Translations under genes and position numbers: made by a program
Shown: in pieces, positions 43,930 to 52,052 of the stretch
How positions within the stretch are numbered: the stretch's first letter is position 1
Layout: each line of letters opens with the position of its first letter
Assembly (NCBI RefSeq): GCF_026340255.1
Contig: NZ_JAPEPJ010000001.1
Span: 3,031,001-3,095,000 of the forward strand
Reading direction: 5' to 3'
DNA length: 64,000 nt
Source of the DNA: Streptomyces sp. NBC_01408
GTDB lineage: Bacteria; Actinomycetota; Actinomycetes; Streptomycetales; Streptomycetaceae
The notes under the pieces: generated by a model
What the model was told of the DNA's origin: nothing
Database searches by the model: none
What the model saw: only the letters and a program-made list of their open reading frames with translations

Positions 43930-44534
43930 GAGACGAGCCCCTCGCCGACCGGGACCGGCCGCAGCAGCCGGGCGGTCAGCGCGGCCGTGACCGCCCCGGC
44001 CCGGCGACCGTCGAGCAGCCGCCCGGCCGCGTTCCCGGGACAGTCCAGCGCGCCCCACACCAGCTCGGGCGGGAGCAGCCCGTCCGCACCGCCGAGTTCC
44101 GCCCCGGGGGTCCAGGCGGCGGCGACCACCTCGCCGCCGGGCACCGGGCCGCAGTGCAGGCGCAGCCCGGTGGCGGGCGTCCGGTCCAGGCCGCAGCCGA
44201 AGCAGTCGACCATGCCGTCCGGCGGGGCCGCCCGGAAGGCTTCGGCCGCCGCCTCGGCCTGCTCCCAGGTGGGGGCCGCGGGGAGGCGCGGCTCCACCGG
44301 CGCGGCGGGGCTCGCGGCGGCCAGCAGCAGGTCGCCGTCCGTCAGTTCGCTGCCGCCGCCTGGGGTGGGGGCGATCCGGACCGGCGTCCCGGTCGGGACC
44401 GGCCGACGGAAGTCCACCCGTACGGTCTCCGCCGCGGCCCGCCCGGCCAGTACGCCCGCCACGTAGCCGCCGAAGGCCACTCCCGGGTAGCCGTGGAGCC
44501 GTTCCGGAACCGTGATCGTCTCGTAGTCGCTCAT
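43803..44534 (-). CDS. Hotdog-fold protein, PaaI/thioesterase-like
   Basis: A 243-residue protein that appears to hold two hotdog halves: HGYPGVAFGGYVAGVLAGRA (N-terminal) and VWGALDCPGNAAGRLLDGRR (C-terminal). Between them is VDCFGCGLDRTPATGLRLHC with a cysteine cluster. Such double-hotdog proteins act on acyl-CoA thioesters; the substrate is unknown. The ATG at 44534 starts 13 bases after the stop of the nitrilase gene, so they should be one operon. The 3' end overlaps the HxlR gene on the other strand by 127 bp. Confidence 0.75.
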   Translation of the reverse strand: MSDYETITVPERLHGYPGVAFGGYVAGVLAGRAAAETVRVDFRRPVPTGTPVRIAPTPGGGSELTDGDLLLAAASPAAPVEPRLPAAPTWEQAEAAAEAFRAAPPDGMVDCFGCGLDRTPATGLRLHCGPVPGGEVVAAAWTPGAELGGADGLLPPELVWGALDCPGNAAGRLLDGRRAGAVTAALTARLLRPVPVGEGLVSYAWLLTASGRKYTVGTALATSAGELCAVGEALWVEPRPTAA

Positions 44535-44547
44535 GGCCGCCACCCCA

Positions 44548-45252
44548 TCACACCGAGGCCGTCACCACGCAGGCCGTACGGTCGTCGGCCTCCGCGAGGA
44601 GCGCGCCGCCCGGGGCCCAGATGGCGGCCCGGCCGCAGCCGGTCCACGGGCCGGCCGGGCCGACGTGGTTGGCGAGGACGACGTACAGGCCGTGCTCCTT
44701 CGCGATGCCCGGGTGGACGGTGGCCCGCTCGTGGATCCCGTCGCCCGTGCCGTACAGAGAGCCGGCCAGGTGGACGCGGCAGCCGTCCGCCGCGGCCCGG
44801 CCGGTCAGTTCCGGGAAGTGGTTGTCGTAGCAGATGCCCAAGGAGAAGCGGATCCCGCCCAGTTCGAAGCATCCGTCGCCCTCGCCGGCCGTGAAGTAGT
44901 CCGCCTCGTGCCGGTACAGGTGCTGCTTCACGTACGTGGTCACGTGCGCCCCGTCCGCGTCGTGGACCAGCGTGGCGATGGCGGGGCGCGGGCCGTCGGT
45001 GGGCAGGGCGACATTGACCGCGGTGGCGATGCCGGCGGAGCGTACGGGGTCCAGGCGCGGGTCGTCGGCGGCCGTCCACAGCTCGGGGTCGGCGGCCAGC
45101 GCGTCCAGTTCGTAGCCGGTGAGCGCGAGTTCGGGGAACACGACCAGCTCGGCGCCCTGTTCACGGGCCGAGGCGGCGAGTGCGGCGACCCGCGCGGCAT
45201 TGGCCGGGACGTCGGCGGGGAGGCAGGTCAGCTGGGCTGCGGCGATCTTCAC
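44548..45252 (-). CDS. Carbon-nitrogen hydrolase (nitrilase superfamily)
   Basis: A 234-residue amidase-fold enzyme. The catalytic triad is visible: Glu in LVVFPELALTGYE, Lys in TTYVKQHLYRHE, Cys in LGICYDNHFPE. It hydrolyses a C-N bond such as an amide, carbamoyl or nitrile; the substrate is not predictable. The start is the GTG at 45252 giving MKIAAAQLTC, the usual family N-terminus. It is co-directional with the hotdog gene (13 bp) and the TetR gene upstream, from which a palindromic repeat separates it. Confidence 0.9.
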   Translation of the reverse strand: MKIAAAQLTCLPADVPANAARVAALAASAREQGAELVVFPELALTGYELDALAADPELWTAADDPRLDPVRSAGIATAVNVALPTDGPRPAIATLVHDADGAHVTTYVKQHLYRHEADYFTAGEGDGCFELGGIRFSLGICYDNHFPELTGRAAADGCRVHLAGSLYGTGDGIHERATVHPGIAKEHGLYVVLANHVGPAGPWTGCGRAAIWAPGGALLAEADDRTACVVTASV

Positions 45253-45261
45253 ACGGTCAGC

Positions 45262-45339
45262 CTAGGGTCTGTCTTTCGGGTCAGGCGGATCAGCCACCGG
45301 ACACCGCAGGCCCGGCCTGACCCGAAAGGCAGACCCTAG
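45262..45339. repeat. CTAG-flanked inverted-repeat element, 78 bp
   Basis: CTAG at 45262-45265 and 45336-45339 bracket a 21-bp inverted repeat, GGTCTGTCTTTCGGGTCAGG plus C, whose partner has one mismatch. A 28-base centre separates the arms. The right CTAG carries the TAG stop of the TetR gene. Sequences close to AGGGTCTGTC are widespread Streptomyces intergenic repeats. Likely a small non-autonomous element now acting as a terminator. Confidence 0.75.
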
Positions 45340-45914
45340 GCCGAGTCCGGTCCCCTCAGCAGGGTCAGGAAGGAGCGGAACGCGGCGGGCATGTCCACCG
45401 ACTCCGGGGCCAGCAGCCACTGGTACTGGAGGCCGTCCATGACCGCCGTCAGCAGCGGCGCGGCCTGTTCCGGGGTGAGGCCGGACGGGAGGCGGTCGCC
45501 GAACTCGGCGCGCAGTACCGCGGCGGTCTCCGAACGGACCTGGGCGTAGCGCTCGGTGAAGAACTCCCGCGCGGGGTGGCCGTCGGTGACGCTCTCGCCC
45601 AGCAGCGCCGAGAAGGTCTGCACGATGCCCGGCCGCATGGCGTTGTAGTCCACCAGCGAGGCCAGCAGGTCCAGGCGCCAGGATCCGGCCGACGCGCGCG
45701 AGCCGCCGCCCGTGTCCCAGCGGTCGCGCTCCTCCAGCACCGCGACCAGCAGCGCCTCCTTCGTCGGGAAGTAGTGCAGCAGCCCCTGCTGGGTCAGGCC
45801 CACGCGCTCGGCGACCGAGCCCAGGGACGCGCCCCGGTAGCCGCGCTCCGCGATCACCTCCAGGGCCGCGCGGACGATCTCCCCGCGCCGCTCCTCGCTC
45901 CTCGCCCTGACCAT
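45336..45914 (-). CDS. TetR family transcriptional regulator
   Basis: A 192-residue regulator. The N-terminal DNA-binding domain is clear: IVRAALEVIAERGYRGASLG, SVAERVGLTQQGLLHYFPTK. The ligand domain is unassigned. The ATG at 45914 gives MVRARSEERRG, with AAGGGGTG upstream. It is divergent from the GH3 beta-glucosidase 153 bp away. Two copies of ATCACGAA near 45972-45990 in that gap may be its operator, so it is a good candidate to control the glucosidase. Confidence 0.88.
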   Translation of the reverse strand: MVRARSEERRGEIVRAALEVIAERGYRGASLGSVAERVGLTQQGLLHYFPTKEALLVAVLEERDRWDTGGGSRASAGSWRLDLLASLVDYNAMRPGIVQTFSALLGESVTDGHPAREFFTERYAQVRSETAAVLRAEFGDRLPSGLTPEQAAPLLTAVMDGLQYQWLLAPESVDMPAAFRSFLTLLRGPDSA

Positions 45915-46067
45915 CGCCCCGGCACCCCTTTTCCGTCCACACCTGTCAGAAGGACCGTACGACAACCAAATATCACGAATGAATCACGAACCCTACCGCT
46001 CTACAGGCAACAGGTCCACGATGGGGGCACCGCACGCACGCACCGCACCCAACGAGGAGGCACGGCC

Positions 46068-48545
46068 GTGACCGATGCCGATCAGGCCCGCGAACAGATC
46101 CGCCAGGACGCCGTGGAAGCGGCGCTCGACAAGCTCGACCTCGACACCAAGGCCCGCCTGCTGGCCGGCCAGGACATGTGGTCCCTGCCCGCCCTCCCCG
46201 AGATCGGGCTGGAGTCCCTGGTCATGTCCGACGGCCCCATCGGGGTGCGCGGCGTGCGGTGGACGGCCGACGACCCCTCCCTCGCGCTGCCGTCCCCGAC
46301 CGCGCTCGCCGCCGCCTGGGACCCCGCGCTCGCCCGCCGGGCCGGCCGGCTCCTCGCCCAGGAGGCCCGCCGCAAGGGCGTCCACGTCCTCCTCGCGCCC
46401 ACGGTCAACCTGCACCGCTCCCCGCTCGGCGGCCGCCACTTCGAGTGCTACTCCGAGGACCCCTACCTCACCGGCGCCATCGGCAGCGGCTACGTGAACG
46501 GCGTCCAGGACGGCGGCGTCGGCACCACCGTCAAGCACTTCGTCGGCAACGAGGCCGAGACCGAGCGGTTCACCGTCGACAACGTCATCGCCCCGCGCCC
46601 GCTGCGCGAGCTGTACCTGGCGCCCTTCGAGGCCATCGTCGCGAACGCCCACCCCTGGGGCATCATGACGGCCTACAACCAGGTCAACGGCACCACCATG
46701 ACCGAGCACAACTACCTGGTGAACGAAGTCCTGCGCGGCGAATGGGGCTTCGACGGCTGCAACGTCTCCGACTGGATGGCCGCCCGCTCCACCACCGGCG
46801 ACATCGAAGGCGGACTCGACGTGGCCATGCCCGGCCCGACGACCGTCTACGGGCCCGCCCTCGCCGCGGCCGTACGCTCCGGCGAGGTCGCCGAGGCCAC
46901 CGTGGACGCGGCAGTGCGCAACGTCCTGCGCCTCGCCGCCCGCGTCGGCGTCCTGGAGGGCGCCCCCGCCGCCGTCGCCGAGCCCCCCGCCCCGGTCGAC
47001 GGCCAGGCCCTCGCCCGTGAACTGGCCGTCCGTGGCTTCGTCCTGGTCCGCAACCAGGACGGCGCCCTGCCGCTGGACGCCGCCGCGGGCCGGACCGTCG
47101 CCCTCATCGGCGCCGCCGCCCGCGACGCCCGCATCCTGGGCGGCGGCTCCGCCACCGTCTTCCCCGAGCGCGTCGTCTCCCCGCTCGACGGCCTCACCGC
47201 CGCCCTCCCGCAGGGCTCGCTCACCTTCACCGTGGGCGCCGACCCCTCCGACGAACTGGCCGCCGCCGACCAGGGCTTCGAGCTGCACGCGGTGTGCCGT
47301 GACGCCTCCGGCGCCGTCCTCGGCACGGGCAGCCTCCCGTCGGGCCAGGTCCAGTGGATCGGTGACGACCTGCCCGCGGGGGCCGCGTACGAGACCATGG
47401 CCAGCATCGAGGTCACCGGCCGGTTCGTGCCGCGCGAGAGCGGCGAGCACGCCTTCGGCACGCGCGGCCTCGGCGCCTTCGCCCTCGCGGTCGGCGGGCG
47501 GACCCTGTGGGAGGGCGTCCAGGAGATGGGCAACGAGGCCGACCCCTTCGAGGCCTTCTTCGGCGCCCCCGCCGAACGCGCCCGGATCACCCTCACCGAG
47601 GGCGAGCCCGTCGAGGTGTCGCTGACCTACCAGGTCCCCGACATGACCGCGATGCCACTCAAGGCGATCATGTTCTCGCTGATCCACCTCGGCCCGCGCC
47701 GCGACGCCGACGAGCTGATCGCCGAGGCCGTGGAGGCCGCCCGCGGCGCCGACACCGCCGTCGTGGTCGTCGCCACCACCGATCGCGTGGAGTCCGAGGG
47801 CTTCGACCGCCGTGACCTGTGCCTGCCGGGCCGCCAGGACGACCTGGTGCGCGCCGTCGCCGCCGTCAACCCGAACACCGTGGTCGTCGTCAACGCGGGC
47901 TCCCCGGTGGAGCTCCCCTGGCGCGAGGAGGTGGCCGCCGTGCTGCTGACCTGGTTCCCCGGGCAGGAGGGCGGGGCCGCGCTGGCCGACGTACTCCTCG
48001 GGGACGCGGAACCGGGCGGCCGGCTGCCCACCACCTGGCCCGCGGAGTTCGCCGACGCCCCGGTCGCCGAGGTCGTCCCCGGCGAGGGGCGCGTGGAGTA
48101 CGGGGAGGGGCTCTTCATCGGCTACCGGGCGTACGAGAAGCACGCCGTCACGCCGGCCTACCCCTTCGGGCACGGCCTCGGCTACACCGACTGGACCTAC
48201 GAGTCCCTGGAGGTCACCCCCGACACCGTCCGGGTCCGTCTCACCAACACCGGCACCCGGCCCGGCCGCGAGGTCGTCCAGGTCTACCTGGCGCCGACTT
48301 CGACAGCGTCCGAAAGCGCGCAGAGCGCGACGGTGGAACGCCCGGCGAGCTGGCTGGCCGCCTTCGCGGGCGTCGTGGCGGGCCCCGGCGAGAGCGTGGA
48401 GGTCGTGATCGCCCTGCCCGCCCGGGCCTTCGAGATCTGGGACGAGGAGGCCCGCGGCTGGCAGCGGATCGGCGGCTCCTACGAGGTCCGCGCGAGCCAC
48501 TCGCACGGCGACACGCGGCTGAGCGCCACGCTCGACATCGCGTAA
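46068..48545 (+). CDS. Glycoside hydrolase family 3 beta-glucosidase
   Basis: An 825-residue GH3 enzyme without a signal peptide, so cytoplasmic. Domains in order: the catalytic barrel with GPIGVRGVRW, LAPTVNLHRSPLGGRHFECY and the nucleophile Asp in GCNVSDWMAARST; the second alpha/beta domain interrupted by a PA14-like insert (about residues 400-540, AYETMASIEVTGRFVPRESG); and a C-terminal fibronectin III-like domain (TNTGTRPGREVVQVYLAP). It would hydrolyse cellobiose-like or plant glucosides after uptake. The GTG at 46068 follows GAGGAGG. Confidence 0.93.
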   Translation: MTDADQAREQIRQDAVEAALDKLDLDTKARLLAGQDMWSLPALPEIGLESLVMSDGPIGVRGVRWTADDPSLALPSPTALAAAWDPALARRAGRLLAQEARRKGVHVLLAPTVNLHRSPLGGRHFECYSEDPYLTGAIGSGYVNGVQDGGVGTTVKHFVGNEAETERFTVDNVIAPRPLRELYLAPFEAIVANAHPWGIMTAYNQVNGTTMTEHNYLVNEVLRGEWGFDGCNVSDWMAARSTTGDIEGGLDVAMPGPTTVYGPALAAAVRSGEVAEATVDAAVRNVLRLAARVGVLEGAPAAVAEPPAPVDGQALARELAVRGFVLVRNQDGALPLDAAAGRTVALIGAAARDARILGGGSATVFPERVVSPLDGLTAALPQGSLTFTVGADPSDELAAADQGFELHAVCRDASGAVLGTGSLPSGQVQWIGDDLPAGAAYETMASIEVTGRFVPRESGEHAFGTRGLGAFALAVGGRTLWEGVQEMGNEADPFEAFFGAPAERARITLTEGEPVEVSLTYQVPDMTAMPLKAIMFSLIHLGPRRDADELIAEAVEAARGADTAVVVVATTDRVESEGFDRRDLCLPGRQDDLVRAVAAVNPNTVVVVNAGSPVELPWREEVAAVLLTWFPGQEGGAALADVLLGDAEPGGRLPTTWPAEFADAPVAEVVPGEGRVEYGEGLFIGYRAYEKHAVTPAYPFGHGLGYTDWTYESLEVTPDTVRVRLTNTGTRPGREVVQVYLAPTSTASESAQSATVERPASWLAAFAGVVAGPGESVEVVIALPARAFEIWDEEARGWQRIGGSYEVRASHSHGDTRLSATLDIA

Positions 48546-48600
48546 CACACCGTAACAACCGCAAATGGCCGGAAATCACCCCTGATACGGCCCCAGAGCA

Positions 48601-48636
48601 GGACCGGGGGCGGGCCCTGACACCCGCCCCCGGTCC
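48601..48636. terminator. Hairpin between convergent genes
   Basis: GGACCGGGGGCGGG (48601-48614) pairs perfectly with CCCGCCCCCGGTCC (48623-48636) around CCCTGACA. It lies 56 bp after the GH3 stop and before the end of the convergent SGNH hydrolase gene. Confidence 0.85.
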
Positions 48637-48687
48637 GCCTGCCGTCCGAGCCCGGTCCGCCCGCGGACCGTCCCCGGGCCGTCCGCG

Positions 48688-49584
48688 TCAACGTGGCGGT
48701 TCGGCCGCCGTCACCTGACGGTGGGCGAGTTCCGCCAGCCGGGCCTGCCCGTCCTTGCCCGGGTGGAACCAGTCCCAGCGGCTCAACTGCTCCGCCGAGA
48801 AGGGGTACTGGAACACCGCCCCGCCGTCGTAGCGGCACAGCGGGTCCTTCCCGCAGACCTCGCGCAGCACCTCGTTGTACTCGACCACCTGTGCCCGCAC
48901 CTGCTCGCGCCGGGCCGTCGCCCCCGAGGCCGCCGACAGCGGATCGGCGAGCATCGACTGACAGATCCCCAGCTTCCAGATCTGCCGGACCATCGGGCTG
49001 TCCTTGCCCTGCTCCCACAGCCGCTGGAGGTCCGGCACGCTGGACACGTACACCTGGGAAGAGGGGGACGCGGCCCGCAGTTCGGTGAGGGCCTTCTCGA
49101 AGCCGGTCCGGAACTCCGCCACCGGCGTCATCGACGAAACCGTGGGCCGGCAGGCGTCGTTCGAGCCCACCATCACCGTGACCAGGTCCGGCTTGTGCGC
49201 CGCCGCCGAGGCCAGCTGTCCCGGCAGGTCCGCCATCCGCGAGCCGGTCACCGCGTAGTTCCAGCTCCGCGCCGGGGCCTCGGCGTCCCCCAGCAGTCGG
49301 GTGGCCAGCGAGTCGACCGCGGGGTCGTTGCCGGTGGCCCAGGAGACCTCGGGGCAGTCGGCCAGAACCGAACAGGCGTCGAAACCACGTGTGATGGAGT
49401 CGCCCACCGCGGCGATCGAGGCGGGCTGGGTGTTCCACCGCGGTGCGGCCTCGGCCCCGCGCTCGCCCGGCTCCCGCGCCCCGTCCGACTGGCACCCCGT
49501 CACCACCCCGGCCAGGAGGGCGATCGCCGCACCCGCGCCCACGAGGTTCCGGCGCGCCGTGCGGCGCGGAGCGGTGGTGCGCAT
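48688..49584 (-). CDS. SGNH/GDSL-family lipoprotein hydrolase
   Basis: A 298-residue secreted esterase-like protein. A signal sequence ends in the lipobox LAGVVTGC (Cys about 31), so it should be a lipoprotein. Blocks of the SGNH fold are present: IAAVGDSITRG (Ser), YAVTGSRMADL (Gly), VTVMVGSNDAC (Asn) and WDWFHPGKDG (Asp-x-x-His). It probably hydrolyses an acyl ester in the cell wall or outside. The start ATG is at 49584. Confidence 0.9.
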   Translation of the reverse strand: MRTTAPRRTARRNLVGAGAAIALLAGVVTGCQSDGAREPGERGAEAAPRWNTQPASIAAVGDSITRGFDACSVLADCPEVSWATGNDPAVDSLATRLLGDAEAPARSWNYAVTGSRMADLPGQLASAAAHKPDLVTVMVGSNDACRPTVSSMTPVAEFRTGFEKALTELRAASPSSQVYVSSVPDLQRLWEQGKDSPMVRQIWKLGICQSMLADPLSAASGATARREQVRAQVVEYNEVLREVCGKDPLCRYDGGAVFQYPFSAEQLSRWDWFHPGKDGQARLAELAHRQVTAAEPPR

Positions 49585-49739
49585 CGGGTCGTTCCCCTCC
49601 GTGTCGCCCCGCGTCGTCCGGGGGCGTCCTGCTGAGTGAAAGCTCTGTGATTACGGGTCTGGGAGCGACGGTACGTCACACCATGACCCCTGGCGCACGG
49701 TAGCTTTTTCCCGTGGCGTTTCGGCCGCAAGTCCCGTAG

Positions 49740-49812
49740 CGCAATGTCAAATAATTTCCGTTACATTACATCACGTCACATACTGTCCGTTTTCTGGAGT
49801 TTATTCCCGACC
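49740..49812 (+). promoter_or_regulatory. AT-rich upstream region of the DUF3145 gene
   Basis: The gap 49585-49834 holds no gene. Its right part is strikingly AT-rich for this genome, with AAATAATTTCCGTTACATTA followed by CACGTCACATACTGTCCG. TTACATTACATCACGTCACA contains short direct and inverted repeats. It is probably the promoter of the DUF3145 gene; I could not fix the -10 and -35. Confidence 0.5.
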
Positions 49813-49834
49813 TCGTCCCACACTGGAGGTCCAG

Positions 49835-50329
49835 GTGACGACACGTGGAGTTCTGTACGTGCATTCCGCACCGCGCGCGCTCTGCCCGCACGTGGAATGG
49901 GCTGTGGCGGGCGTGCTCGGGGTGCGGGTGAACCTCGACTGGATCAGGCAGCCCGCCTCCCCGGGCACCTGGAGAGCCGAGTTCTCCTGGCAGGCCGAAG
50001 CGGGCACCGCCTCGAAACTCGCCTCCGCGCTGCGCGGCTGGCATCTGCTGCGCTTCGAGGTGACCGCGGAACCCTGCCCGACCGCCGAGGGCGAGCGCTA
50101 CAGCTCCACCCCCGAGCTCGGCATCTTCCACGCCGTCACCGGCATGCACGGTGACATCCTGATCCCGGAGGACCGGCTGCGCGCCGCCGTCGCCCGGTCC
50201 GCGCGCGGCGAGACCGACCTGGAGGCGGAGATCGCCAAACTGCTCGGCAAACCCTGGGACGACGAGCTGGAGCCTTTCCGCTACGCGGGCGAGGGCGCTC
50301 CGGTCCGCTGGCTCCACCAGGTGGTCTGA
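49835..50329 (+). CDS. DUF3145 domain-containing protein
   Basis: A 164-residue actinobacterial protein of unknown function, recognisable from RGVLYVHSAPRALCPHVEWA and TPELGIFHAVTGMHGDILIP. It has no membrane segment or catalytic motif I know. The GTG at 49835 is preceded by TGGAGG. It sits facing fabF in Streptomyces generally, at the end of the fatty acid synthase operon, and ends inside a perfect palindrome shared with that gene. Confidence 0.88.
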   Translation: MTTRGVLYVHSAPRALCPHVEWAVAGVLGVRVNLDWIRQPASPGTWRAEFSWQAEAGTASKLASALRGWHLLRFEVTAEPCPTAEGERYSSTPELGIFHAVTGMHGDILIPEDRLRAAVARSARGETDLEAEIAKLLGKPWDDELEPFRYAGEGAPVRWLHQVV

Positions 50330-50403
50330 GGTCTGGTCATACGGAAAGGCCCCCTCCCGGCAGTCGCCGGGAGGGGGCCTTTCCGTATGACCAGACCTCA
50401 GAC
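50324..50403. terminator. Perfect 38-bp-arm palindrome shared by convergent genes
   Basis: The 80-bp sequence from GTCTGAGGTCTGGTCATACG to its complement is a perfect inverted repeat with a four-base loop (AGTC). Each arm contains the TGA stop codon of one flanking gene and even its last valine codon (GTCTGA). It must be a strong bidirectional terminator for DUF3145 and fabF. Confidence 0.95.
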
Positions 50404-51663
50404 GGTGCGGAATGCCAAGGTCACGTTGTGGCCGCCGAAGCCGAAGGAGTTGTTGATCGCGGAGATCGGGCCGTCGGCCGGCAGCTTGCGGGGCTCGCCG
50501 CGCACGATGTCCGCGTCGATGTCGTCGTCGAGCTCGTCGACGTTGATCGTCGGCGGAGCGATCCGGTGGTACAGCGCCAGCACGGTCGCCACGGTCTCGA
50601 TACCGCCGGCGCCGCCCAGCAGGTGACCGGTCATCGACTTGGTCGCGGAGATCGCGATGTGGTCGAGGTCGTCGCCCAGGACCTTGCGCAGGGCCTTCAG
50701 CTCGGCCGTGTCACCCTGCGGGGTCGACGTGGCGTGCGCGTTCAGGTGGACCAGCTCGGCCGGGTCGAGGCCCGTGTTGTCGAGCAGGTTCTGCACCGCG
50801 GCCGCGACACCGCGGCCGGTCGGCTCCGGCTGCGCGATGTGGTGGCTGTCCGCGGACAGGCCCTGGCCCAGCACCTCGCAGTAGACCCGGGCGCCACGCG
50901 CGGCGGCGTGCTCCGCGGACTCCAGCACGACGACGCCCGCGCCCTCACCGAGGACGAAGCCGTCGCGGCCCTTGTCGTAGGGGCGGGAGGCCTGCTCGGG
51001 GTTCTCGTTGTTCTTGGACATCGCCATCATGTTGGCGAAGGCGGCGATCGGCAGCGGGTGGATGGCCGCCTCGGTGCCGCCCGCGACGACCACGTCGGCG
51101 CGGCCGGTACGGATCATCTCGACGGCGTAGCCGATGGCCTCGGCGCCGGAGGCGCAGGCGCTGACCGGGGTGTGCACGCCCGCCCGGGCGTTCACCTCCA
51201 GGCCCACGTTGGCCGACGGGCCGTTCGGCATGAGCATGGGGACGGTGTGCGGGGAGACCCGGCGCACACCCTTTTCCTTCAGTACGTCGTACTGGTCGAG
51301 CAGGGTCGTCACGCCGCCGATGCCGGAGGCGATCACGGTGCCCAGGCGCTCGGGAACGACGGCCCCGTCCTCACCGGCCGGAGTGGTGTAACCGGCGTCG
51401 GCCCAGGCCTCGCGGGCCGCGATGACGGCGAACTGCGCCGAGCGGTCCAGCTTGCGGGCCAGCGGGCGGGGCAGGACCTCACTGGGGTCCACGGCGGCCG
51501 GGGCGGCGATACGGACCGGGAGTTCGGCGAAGCGCTCGCCCTCGAGGGGCTTTACGCCGGAACGGCCGGCGAGCAGACCTTCCCAGGTCGAAGCGCTGTC
51601 GCCACCCAGCGGAGTGGTTGCGCCGATACCGGTGACGACCACGGTGCGATTGGTCGGGCTCAC
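50398..51663 (-). CDS. fabF: Beta-ketoacyl-ACP synthase II
   Basis: A 421-residue condensing enzyme that elongates acyl-ACP with malonyl-ACP. The Cys-His-His triad is present: TPVSACASGAEAIG, LNAHATSTPQGD and KSMTGHLLGGAG. The C-terminal NNSFGFGGHNVTLAF is the family signature. The GTG at 51663 has GTGGAG about 11 bases upstream. It is the last gene of the fabD-fabH-acpP-fabF operon, 79 bp after acpP, and terminates in the shared palindrome. Confidence 0.97.
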   Translation of the reverse strand: MSPTNRTVVVTGIGATTPLGGDSASTWEGLLAGRSGVKPLEGERFAELPVRIAAPAAVDPSEVLPRPLARKLDRSAQFAVIAAREAWADAGYTTPAGEDGAVVPERLGTVIASGIGGVTTLLDQYDVLKEKGVRRVSPHTVPMLMPNGPSANVGLEVNARAGVHTPVSACASGAEAIGYAVEMIRTGRADVVVAGGTEAAIHPLPIAAFANMMAMSKNNENPEQASRPYDKGRDGFVLGEGAGVVVLESAEHAAARGARVYCEVLGQGLSADSHHIAQPEPTGRGVAAAVQNLLDNTGLDPAELVHLNAHATSTPQGDTAELKALRKVLGDDLDHIAISATKSMTGHLLGGAGGIETVATVLALYHRIAPPTINVDELDDDIDADIVRGEPRKLPADGPISAINNSFGFGGHNVTLAFRTV

Positions 51664-51742
51664 AGGAATTCTTTCTCCACGTCTAAGGGGGTGCTGAATT
51701 GTCACGGCGCCACCGCCAGGTGGCGACAAACGCTCGTCAGGC

Positions 51743-51994
51743 TCAGGCGGCCTGGTGCTTCAGGATGTACTCGGCGGCGTCGCCGACCGACTTGAGGTTC
51801 TTGACGTCCTCGTCCGGGATCTTGACCTCGAAGCGCTCTTCGGCGGCGACGACGACCTCGACCATGGACAGGGAGTCGACGTCCAGGTCGTCGGTGAACG
51901 ACTTGTCGAGCTGGACATCCTCGACGGGGATGCCGGCGATCTCGTTGACGATCTCCGCGAGACCCTCGAGGATTTCCTGCGCGGTGGCGGCCAT
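51743..51994 (-). CDS. acpP: Acyl carrier protein
   Basis: An 83-residue acidic carrier protein. The phosphopantetheine serine is in DDLDVDSLSMVEVV (Ser about 41). The ATG at 51994 follows an AGAAGGAGCG site. It lies between fabH and fabF, the standard Streptomyces order, and serves fatty acid synthesis. Confidence 0.97.
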   Translation of the reverse strand: MAATAQEILEGLAEIVNEIAGIPVEDVQLDKSFTDDLDVDSLSMVEVVVAAEERFEVKIPDEDVKNLKSVGDAAEYILKHQAA

Positions 51995-52052
51995 GTGGCG
52001 CTCCTTCTCTAGCTGAATGCTGGGTACTCGGACCGGGATGTGGATCCCGGTC

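Noticed and set aside
45993..48548. An 851-codon open frame antisense to the GH3 gene
   Set aside because: The GH3 frame carries catalytic motifs and a strong ribosome site; the antisense product has no recognisable fold.
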